Below are positions 19,001-23,082 of a stretch of 23,082 bases of DNA, piece by piece. Both the position numbers and the translations under genes were made by a program. Below the pieces are notes generated by a model, which worked only from the letters and a program-made list of their open reading frames with translations, was not told where the DNA came from and did no database searches. Every line of letters begins with the position of its first letter. The first letter of the stretch is position 1. Origin of the DNA: CAZVEV01 sp964625865 (GTDB lineage: Bacteria; Planctomycetota; Phycisphaerae; SM23-33); NCBI GenBank assembly GCA_964625865.1, contig CAZVEV010000066.1:1-23082 (forward strand), in the 5' to 3' direction.

Positions 19001-20241
19001 TCGTCGGCGGCCTGCTTCTGTGCCGGGGCGCCGGCCAGCCTCTGGGCGGCTGCGGTGGCCTGAGCCTGTGCCGTCTTCTCGCCCTGTTGTGTTTGTCCCA
19101 GGGCCGCCTTGGCCGCGTCGGCCGCTCTGCGCCAGGCAGCGGCTTCATCGGCCGCCCGCTTCTTCTCTGCGGCCGGCTTGCCGGCATCCGCTGCGACTTG
19201 CTTTGCCCTGGCCGCAGCGCTCTGCGCGGTTTGCTCGGCAGCCTGAGTAGCGGTGACGGCCAGGGCCATCTGTGTCTTGGCGTTAACAAGAGCCGTGTCG
19301 GCGGCCTTCTTCTGCGACGGGGCGCTGGCCAGCCTTCGGGCGGCCGCGGTCGCCCGGACCTGCGCCTGCTGCTGGTCTCGCTGTGCCTTGGTCAAGGCGG
19401 CCTTGGCCGCGGCGGCGGCCTTGCGCTTGGCGGCGGCGTCGGCGGCGGCCTGCTGCTTCTGCGCCTCGGAGACCTCCCTGGCGTCAGCCTCCGCAGCCAA
19501 CGCAGCCTGCTCAGTTGCCGCCAGAGCTTTGGTCGCGGCGGCCACCTGGTTGTTGGCTTTCGCCAAGGCGTCGTCGGCTGCCTTCTTCTGCTTCTCGGCT
19601 TCGGCCAGCGTCTTGGGCGCCGCGGCGGCCCGGTCCTGCAGGGTCTTCTCGCCCTGCCGTGCTCGGGCCAGGGCGGCCTTGGCCGCGGCAGCCACTCTGC
19701 GCTTGGCGGCGGCCTGGGTGGTGGCCCTCCTAGCTTCGGTGGCGAGCCTGTTGGCCGCAGCGGCGGCAACCTTCGCCGCGGACTCAGCCAGGCGAGCGGC
19801 CTTCTCGGCCGCATCGTAAGCCTGCTGCAGGGGCTGCGCCGCGGCCTGGGCGGCGGCCAACGCCTTGTCCAGCGGGGGCTTGGCTTGGGTCGCGGCAGTC
19901 AGGGCTCCGATGGCCGCCGGCACGTTGGCTTCGGCCTGCTTCAACTCCTTTACGCCCGGCTCGCCCGACAGGTTCTTCGCCTGGGTGGCCTTGAGCCGCT
20001 TGGCATTGGCCGCCTTCCGCGCCTGGGCGTAGGCCACGTCGGCCTTCTGCATCGCGACCCTCAGCGGGCCGACGGCGGCCTCGGCCACCCTGGCGGCCTT
20101 GTCGGCTGCGTCGTAGGCAGCCTTCGCCCGGGCCTCGGCGCCTGCCTTGGCCCCCACGTTCGCCTTGGCCTCCGCGCCGGCCGCCGGCGAGCCCGACCAT
20201 GCCAGCGCGAACACGACAAGTGCAATCGCCTTTGCCTTCAT
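16075..20241 (-). CDS. Exported giant coiled-coil protein fused to DUF1549-DUF1553
   Basis: The product is 1388 residues. A signal peptide (about 1-23, ending AAGA) is followed by about 830 residues (25-855) made almost wholly of Ala, Lys, Gln, Glu, Arg, Asp and Thr, predicted to be a long helical coiled coil built of repeats. The C-terminal part is a standard planctomycete pair. DUF1549 begins with RIDEIVFAKL and has FLRRAYLDLTGTLPSADEA and IDRLLDQSAHYDYWAMKWSDILR (about 870-1050). DUF1553 has FADWLIQPKNPWFAKAIVNRTWAWAMGRGIV, RLKRLILTSTVYQFSS and a C-terminal LINSPEFLLRH. Relatives often carry a cytochrome-like domain and a CxxCH motif. Here the matching region reads LMGTRVHHWPKDRHAGMAVFF (from about 1026), and the only Cys I find is Cys892. 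GAGGTG 7 nt before the ATG at 20239-20241 decides the start. It is first in the module. The function of the family is unknown; the coil may act as a periplasmic spacer or scaffold. Confidence 0.9.
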   Translation of the reverse strand: MKAKAIALVVFALAWSGSPAAGAEAKANVGAKAGAEARAKAAYDAADKAARVAEAAVGPLRVAMQKADVAYAQARKAANAKRLKATQAKNLSGEPGVKELKQAEANVPAAIGALTAATQAKPPLDKALAAAQAAAQPLQQAYDAAEKAARLAESAAKVAAAAANRLATEARRATTQAAAKRRVAAAAKAALARARQGEKTLQDRAAAAPKTLAEAEKQKKAADDALAKANNQVAAATKALAATEQAALAAEADAREVSEAQKQQAAADAAAKRKAAAAAKAALTKAQRDQQQAQVRATAAARRLASAPSQKKAADTALVNAKTQMALAVTATQAAEQTAQSAAARAKQVAADAGKPAAEKKRAADEAAAWRRAADAAKAALGQTQQGEKTAQAQATAAAQRLAGAPAQKQAADDAQVNTRKQLAAATAASEAAERAAQGAQATAQAMAARAGRTEAQKKQAAADAAAKRKAADAAKAALAQARAAQRNAQSLANAAVQTLRRATARKKLADAALANVKKQVAAATTALAAAEKAAGEFEKVAEARRRAAADAAAKRKAAVDAAAALAQARQGEQQTQAQATATARKLAGAQAQKKVADDALANARKQMAAAVTASQGAEKTAQTAAAKAKHVAADAGKPATEKKQAADEAAAWRKAASAAKAALAQTQQSEKKAVAQVAVAGKKLAEVQSQKKSADQALAGAKAKVAATTTVDQAARQAAKDLVQLDAASRRTGADAAAKRKVANAAKAALAPKAKTLEQAAIRATRAAQALARAQARKASADARLVSLKKRIAAAKQTHVADEQAARAAEAVAAPLKGVADKTRGAYLAARKIANDKRDLAEQAKAVLYRLVAARQVASLMESSEPPKPANRIDEIVFAKLKSLGIKPALCSDAVFLRRAYLDLTGTLPSADEAKAFIRSSDKTKRVALIDRLLDQSAHYDYWAMKWSDILRVKAEFPVKVWPNAAQAYHRWIWESIARNKPYDRFARELLTSSGSNFRVGPVNFYRAIQDKTPEGIAAAVGLALMGTRVHHWPKDRHAGMAVFFSQVGYKPTSEWKEQIVFWDPLKSTAVPGSIAPGVPAVSKSVTATNTIPRALAKPLSENRPLAAVFPDGTKTTIPASRDPREAFADWLIQPKNPWFAKAIVNRTWAWAMGRGIVHEPDDIRKDNPPANPELLAYLEKELVSSGYDLKRLKRLILTSTVYQFSSIPKSRTSQAKANFASYLLRRVEAEVLIDALNDITGSSDLYTSAVPEPFTYIPQSMSAVELADGSVTSSFLTLFGRSARSTGMETERVSELASTQWLHMLNSATLQGKLQRGPKLAAILSAGGTPKEIAERLYLTILSRFPTDADVKAAEDYAKIGVTKGRDVWIDLAWALINSPEFLLRH
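17676..20169 (-). repeat. Tandem coiled-coil repeats inside the DUF1549 gene, about 290 bp per unit
   Basis: The motif [KR]xAxAAKAAL (with one KAAVDAAAAL variant) recurs seven times, with unit lengths of roughly 90-98 residues. Units carry a second conserved block, QKKxADxALxxAKxQ. Two units contain GKPAxEKKxAADEAAAWR and lie three units apart (near 18300 and 19150), and the units before them also match each other closely. This points to duplication of a block of about 850 bp. The first and last segments share a different cap-like sequence (AVGPLRVAMQKADVAYAQARK and AVAAPLKGVADKTRGAYLAAR). Confidence 0.7.
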
Positions 20242-20539
20242 CACAAGTCACCTCAACGTGGATCTCCTGGATGCGTTCCGCCCACGATCAGCGCGGAACT
20301 CTTCCAACAATTATATCCGATACGCCCCGTCGCACAAAGCCGATATCCCCCGATCCAATAGCCGCTTCAGTCCTCCCGGCGCAGCCCGGGCGACCGGCAC
20401 ACCGGGCGCCCGAGGTGACCGGGGCGGTAGGGTCACTCCCGGACTCCGTCAGTCGACGCGATCGAGGACGCGCAGCGGGGATTCAAGACTCGGCCTGGAC
20501 AGATCCAATACCCCTTGAGTTCATCCGGTCACCTCAGCA
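20242..20539. other. Spacer between the three-gene module and the intact DUF1810 gene
   Basis: The right half (20380-20520) is very GC-rich with several short overlapping dyads of CCCGG/CCGGG type, which could end transcription from the DUF1810 side without a T-run. The left half holds a likely promoter for the module. No gene is visible. Confidence 0.4.
20310..20337 (-). promoter_or_regulatory. Possible promoter of the three-gene module
   Basis: On the minus strand a consensus -10 TATAAT occupies 20315-20310. The best -35 is TTGTGC (20337-20332, 16-nt spacer), which is weak. The leader would be about 65 nt to the ATG at 20241. Confidence 0.35.
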
Positions 20540-20986
20540 TCAGCGGTCATCCTGTCCCGCCTCACCGCTGACCTCCGGGGCCAGCAAGCGGAGAGTTCTC
20601 TCATCCGGGCGACCGGCGAAGTACGTGCGCAGAGCGGCGGCAAACACACTGTCCGACGGGTGGCAGAGCGAGAAGAGCGTGACGGACGATCGGAACTTCA
20701 TCCAGTCGGGATACCCGAAGATCTGCTTGGCCGTCCGAGCCGTCACTCCGACGACGAGCCCGGTACACTCGCGCAGACGCGGCCCCAACACGTCGTGGGT
20801 CGCGTAGCGTCGCGCCTGGGCAAGCGATTCGATCGCATACCGCTCTGACATGGCGCTGTGTCCGAGGCCCCGGAGCTGCGGGAAGATGAACCACATCCAG
20901 TGTGACTGCTTCCGCCCGGCGGCCAACTCGCGGAGGACCTGATCGTAAACGGATGCCTGCGCTGTTACGAAGTGATCGAACTCCAT
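20540..20986 (-). CDS. DUF1810 family protein
   Basis: The product is 148 residues and shows the whole DUF1810 pattern in order: FDHFVTAQASVYDQVLREL, AAGRKQSHWMWFIFPQLRGL, SAMSERYAIESLAQARRYAT, VLGPRLRECTGLVV, IFGYPDWMKFRSSVTLFSLC and TYFAGRPDERTLRLL. This is a full-length small cytosolic family of unknown function with no signal peptide, unlike its neighbours. The ATG at 20984-20986 is chosen because GGAG lies 6 nt upstream. A GTG at 21004 overlaps the stop of the upstream esterase gene as GTGA and would add six residues; translational coupling with the esterase is possible in either case. A truncated second copy lies at 12022-12231 in the same orientation. Confidence 0.9.
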   Translation of the reverse strand: MEFDHFVTAQASVYDQVLRELAAGRKQSHWMWFIFPQLRGLGHSAMSERYAIESLAQARRYATHDVLGPRLRECTGLVVGVTARTAKQIFGYPDWMKFRSSVTLFSLCHPSDSVFAAALRTYFAGRPDERTLRLLAPEVSGEAGQDDR

Positions 20987-21000
20987 GCCTATCTCCGGAA

Positions 21001-21915
21001 TCACTTCTTGCGGTTCTTGAGGGACTGCGCAAAGAGCCAGTCCAGCAGTCCCTCCTGAGACCAGGCCTTGCTCGCCGTCTGGCCGTGATTCGCGCCCTGG
21101 AAAACGGTTGTCCTAACCACTTTTGAGCCCAATGCCTTGAGCGCTTTGGCCATCGCGGGGATCGTTCCGGCCCGCCGCCGGTCGGCCGTTCCAACCATCG
21201 CCCAGATCGGCAGATTCACCAGCTTTTTCAGGTCCGTTTGGTGCGCAATGAAGGCGACCGGGACGATCGCGGCAAGACGCTGAGGCGAATGCTTCGCCCA
21301 GTTCCAGGTCCCCAGACCGCCCATGCTGTAGCCGATGCAGTAGATGCGGTCCTTGTCAATATCATCATTCGTACTCAGCAGGTGGTCGACCGCCCTGTTC
21401 AGCGCATCGGGATTCCAATGGCTGCGGGAATGCGGGACCAGGATCTTGGCGACGTACTTGCTGTTGGCGGGGGTCATCACCCACCGAACGTCTCTGTTGC
21501 CCTTGAACGCGGAAATGTCCTTCCTCTTCGTGCCTCCCGCCCCGTGGAGAAGTACGATCAGCGGCACCTTGCCTTCCGGCTTCTTGACGGGGTGGTAGAG
21601 CAGGGCCTCGGTGTTCATGTTCGAGTCGGCGTCCCGGACCTTCTGGGGGAACGTCACGACTTCCAGGCGGTGGTTTTCGGGCCTGGCCGCCCCGCCCTGC
21701 CGTTTGGCCATCTCGGCCCGGGCCTTGGCCAACTCCTCTTCGCTCATCTTCCCGTCACCATTGGTGTCGATTCGCTTGAGCATCCTGGCCCGCATCGCCG
21801 CGCGATCGGGCTTGCCCCCCTTGTCGCCCGGCTCGGCCGCGGCGCCCGGGCAAACCGTCAGTGCTGTCAGAACCGCCGCCACGACGGCCGGCAGCGTTGT
21901 TGATGCGATTCTCAT
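21001..21915 (-). CDS. Exported EF-hand and alpha/beta-hydrolase (esterase-like) protein
   Basis: The product is 304 residues. A signal peptide (about 1-27, ending GAAA) is followed by one complete EF-hand calcium loop DTNGDGKMSEEE (50-61, with Asp50, Asn52, Asp54 and Glu61 in register). An alpha/beta-hydrolase domain fills the rest. The oxyanion segment is LLHGAGG (122-128), the nucleophile elbow is GYSMGG (195-200, Ser197), the likely acid is Asp245 in VGTADRR, and the likely His is His277 in GANHGQ. The layout resembles polyhydroxybutyrate-depolymerase/feruloyl-esterase-like secreted carboxylesterases of planctomycetes; the substrate cannot be told. GGGAG about 7 nt before the ATG at 21913-21915 decides the start over a longer frame to 21945. 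Its stop nearly abuts the DUF1810 start, so the two are probably co-transcribed. Confidence 0.88.
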   Translation of the reverse strand: MRIASTTLPAVVAAVLTALTVCPGAAAEPGDKGGKPDRAAMRARMLKRIDTNGDGKMSEEELAKARAEMAKRQGGAARPENHRLEVVTFPQKVRDADSNMNTEALLYHPVKKPEGKVPLIVLLHGAGGTKRKDISAFKGNRDVRWVMTPANSKYVAKILVPHSRSHWNPDALNRAVDHLLSTNDDIDKDRIYCIGYSMGGLGTWNWAKHSPQRLAAIVPVAFIAHQTDLKKLVNLPIWAMVGTADRRRAGTIPAMAKALKALGSKVVRTTVFQGANHGQTASKAWSQEGLLDWLFAQSLKNRKK

Positions 21916-22427
21916 CGTGTCTCTCCCTGGAGCTCTTCTGCTCATGCTCAGCCGTTCTCAGGCTGGTTGGGCCGTTCCGCGTAGACGGAGAATACTCGAT
22001 TCTGCGCCTGACCCCTCGCTGCCGACCACCGTCGGCCTCTTTGAAGAGTCCAACCCCGATTTCAACATCCGGTGTTGTCTCTTCTGCTGGTAGCGTCCCA
22101 AAGGTGTAGGAGGATCAGGGCTACGGGGAAGCAGGGGCCATCGCGACCAGACCCGCCGCTGGGGGGGGCGTGGGGATCGTATGGCCTCCGAGACGTCGGT
22201 CCGCCGCAGGCCCGACCGTCGCACCGCCCCGTGACGCCCCCGTGGGCGGCCAGACCCCCCTGGCACGCACAGAGAGGCGGCCCGAGGGACGATCGTGCGG
22301 CCGACACCCCAAGGGTCGTCTTGGCGTGACCAGGGCGGCCAGGGGGCTTGAAATGCGTCGGCCGGGACGTCGGCCCCGCGCCCCGGTGCTCGATCCGCCC
22401 CGCCCTGGTCCTTGTCCCGACTACTGG
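21916..22427. other. Gene-free GC-rich region upstream of the esterase gene
   Basis: No reading frame here looks like protein on either strand. A short GCCGAC/GTCGGC dyad lies at 22021-22036. No promoter pair could be assigned for the esterase gene. Confidence 0.5.
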
Positions 22428-22760
22428 CTACCGGCTACTTCGTCGTTCGCTGCCGATCAGTCCCATCAGGCCGACCGCGGCGAGGCAGATCGTGGCGGGT
22501 TCGGGGATGGACATGATGTCCGTCGCTTCCGTGCCGTATCAGATTTCGTCAGACCAAGCGATGCGACCGCCTGCGTGGTCGGTGACGAAATGAAAGGAAT
22601 CGATGTCATTGCCGGTAAGGAACGCGCCGTCGCGTGTGGAAAAGTCGGCGGTGGTCTGGTCTTGCAGTTCCGCGATGCGGCGCTCAAATGGGGGCTCATC
22701 CGGATAATGCGCAGGTGCATGGGCCTGAGGCCACCACCGGGCTTGTCCCGGTGGAGCCAT
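22428..22760 (-). pseudogene. Remnant of a PEP-CTERM protein gene with an in-frame stop
   Basis: On the minus strand one frame reads FSTRDGAFLTGNDIDSFHFV and then IAWSDEI, meets a TGA at 22539-22541, and resumes in the same frame as YGTEATDIM followed by SIPEPATICLAAVGLMGLIG and a basic tail ERRSSR, ending in TAG at 22428-22430. The end is a complete PEP-CTERM signal (PEP motif, hydrophobic helix, Arg-rich tail). The part before the TGA has the composition of an exported domain. Upstream the frame runs into the palindromic repeat cluster from about 22731, and no signal peptide or start is found. The most likely reading is a C-terminal gene remnant carrying a nonsense mutation. Confidence 0.65.
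22731..22754 (+). repeat. Palindromic repeat, copy 1
   Basis: CCACCGGG (22734-22741), loop CTTGT, CCCGGTGG (22747-22754). It is followed by AGCCATGACTCGTCACTC, a flank also found with small changes after copy 2. Confidence 0.6.
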
Positions 22761-22796
22761 GACTCGTCACTCACACGACCGCTCAGCAGCAGCAGG

Positions 22797-22820
22797 CCAC
22801 CACGGGGCTTGTCCCCGTGG
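22797..22820 (+). repeat. Palindromic repeat, copy 2
   Basis: CCACGGGG (22800-22807), loop CTTGT, CCCCGTGG (22813-22820), followed by AGCCCTGATTCATCGCTC. The arms differ from copy 1 in a way that keeps pairing intact. Confidence 0.6.
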
Positions 22821-22903
22821 AGCCCTGATTCATCGCTCGGCAGGCCGGTTCGGGCGGAGTCTTCGGAACAATCTCCCGCCGGCGGGCGGGCGCAATCATC
22901 GCC

Positions 22904-22927
22904 CCACGGGGACAAGCCCCATGGTGG
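22904..22927 (-). repeat. Palindromic repeat, copy 3 (inverted)
   Basis: Read on the plus strand: CCACGGGG (22904-22911), ACAAG, CCCCATGG (22917-22924), with one mismatch in the stem. The flank GCAATCATCG before it is the reverse complement of the flank after copies 1 and 2. Confidence 0.55.
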
Positions 22928-22970
22928 CGGGGAATCCTGGAAAGCGGCGGGGTAGTGACGAATCATCGCT

Positions 22971-22994
22971 CCGCCGGGGCAAGCCCGGCGGTGG
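22971..22994 (-). repeat. Palindromic repeat, copy 4 (inverted)
   Basis: Read on the plus strand: CCGCCGGG (22971-22978), GCAAG, CCCGGCGG (22984-22991), preceded by GACGAATCATCGCT. The arms again differ from the other copies but pair perfectly. Confidence 0.6.
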
Positions 22995-23027
22995 CGTCAC
23001 GGGCAATCGGGACATCCGCTCGCCATC

Positions 23028-23075
23028 GCACGGCTTACACAAGAGGGATGCACCCTCTTGTGAACCACGCCGTGC
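23028..23075. repeat. Composite hairpin at the right edge
   Basis: An inner perfect 10-bp stem CACAAGAGGG (23038-23047) / CCCTCTTGTG (23053-23062) closes a 5-nt loop ATGCA. An outer 7-bp stem GCACGGC (23028-23034) / GCCGTGC (23069-23075) encloses it with an asymmetric internal loop. It lies next to the palindromic repeats but shares no arm sequence with them, so it may be a second repeat family. Confidence 0.5.
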
Positions 23076-23082
23076 CATGGAT

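Noticed and set aside
17842..20361. Plus-strand open frame of 839 codons opposite the coiled-coil repeats
   Set aside because: Its Gly/Leu/Arg repeats are the reverse reading of the Ala/Lys coil repeats; no ribosome binding site or domain.
22021..22036. GCCGAC/GTCGGC dyad followed by CTCTTTG as a plus-strand terminator
   Set aside because: No plus-strand gene precedes it and the T-run is too short.
22539..22541. In-frame TGA as selenocysteine
   Set aside because: No selenoprotein family context and no SECIS-like structure was recognised directly after it; a nonsense mutation is simpler.
22170..22955. Plus-strand open frame of 261 codons in the right-hand spacer
   Set aside because: It is Arg/Pro/Gly-rich, runs through palindromic repeats and overlaps the PEP-CTERM remnant on the other strand.
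22731..22994. Palindromic repeats as a CRISPR array
   Set aside because: Only four copies, in opposite orientations, with variable arms and irregular spacing, and no cas genes.

Overview
The window looks like a chromosomal segment of a planctomycete (Planctomycetota, plausibly Phycisphaerae or a near relative). The evidence is high GC, a DUF1501 / DUF1549-DUF1553 gene pair, a PEP-CTERM surface protein, a secreted C-type lectin protein, an exported PPC-domain protein and a GyrB with long insertions. No tRNA, rRNA, CRISPR array, integrase or transposase was recognised. The assignment is inference from gene families; no marker phylogeny was run.

Layout. (1) 56-2055, minus strand: a two-gene operon of an AAA ATPase and a DUF4276-like (TOPRIM-type) protein joined by an ATGA stop/start overlap. 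It resembles the ATPase + TOPRIM pairs found in anti-phage loci. (2) 2359-4884, plus: gyrB, divergent from the ATPase pair. (3) 4885-6016: a 1.1 kb gene-poor spacer with a hairpin just after gyrB, an ATTCGAA-type degenerate repeat, two TTTACAC inverted repeats, a possibly frameshifted small ORF, a strong sigma70-like promoter and a leader predicted to fold into four hairpins. (4) 6017-8335, plus: a secreted PEP-CTERM protein of about ten T5SS/PEP-CTERM-type repeats. (5) 8367-11833, minus: a secreted C-type lectin protein and, upstream of it, an LtaS/OpgB-type membrane phosphoglycerol transferase. (6) 11834-12245: a 26-bp near-perfect hairpin and a truncated DUF1810 copy. (7) 12246-20241, minus: a three-gene exported module. 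In transcription order these are a 1388-residue protein made of about 830 residues of Ala/Lys coiled-coil repeats fused to DUF1549-DUF1553, a Tat-exported DUF1501 protein, and a PPC-domain protein carrying a CxxC/CxxC zinc-ribbon-like insert. (8) 20540-21915, minus: an intact DUF1810 gene and an exported EF-hand + alpha/beta-hydrolase gene. (9) 21916-23082: non-coding sequence holding the remnant of a second PEP-CTERM gene and a cluster of palindromic repeats whose stem arms covary around a constant loop.

How it fits together. Most genes outside gyrB and the ATPase pair carry export or sorting signals or are membrane-embedded, so the right three quarters reads as an envelope and surface region. 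The DUF1549/DUF1501/PPC genes are tightly packed and probably co-transcribed. Two DUF1810 copies, one intact and one 3' fragment about 86% identical by eye, flank this module in the same orientation, which suggests the module sits at an old duplication or insertion junction. The most unusual features are the coiled-coil-fused DUF1549 protein lacking any CxxCH motif, the structured leader of the PEP-CTERM gene, the long plus-strand hairpin at 11950-12009 and the covarying repeats at the right end.
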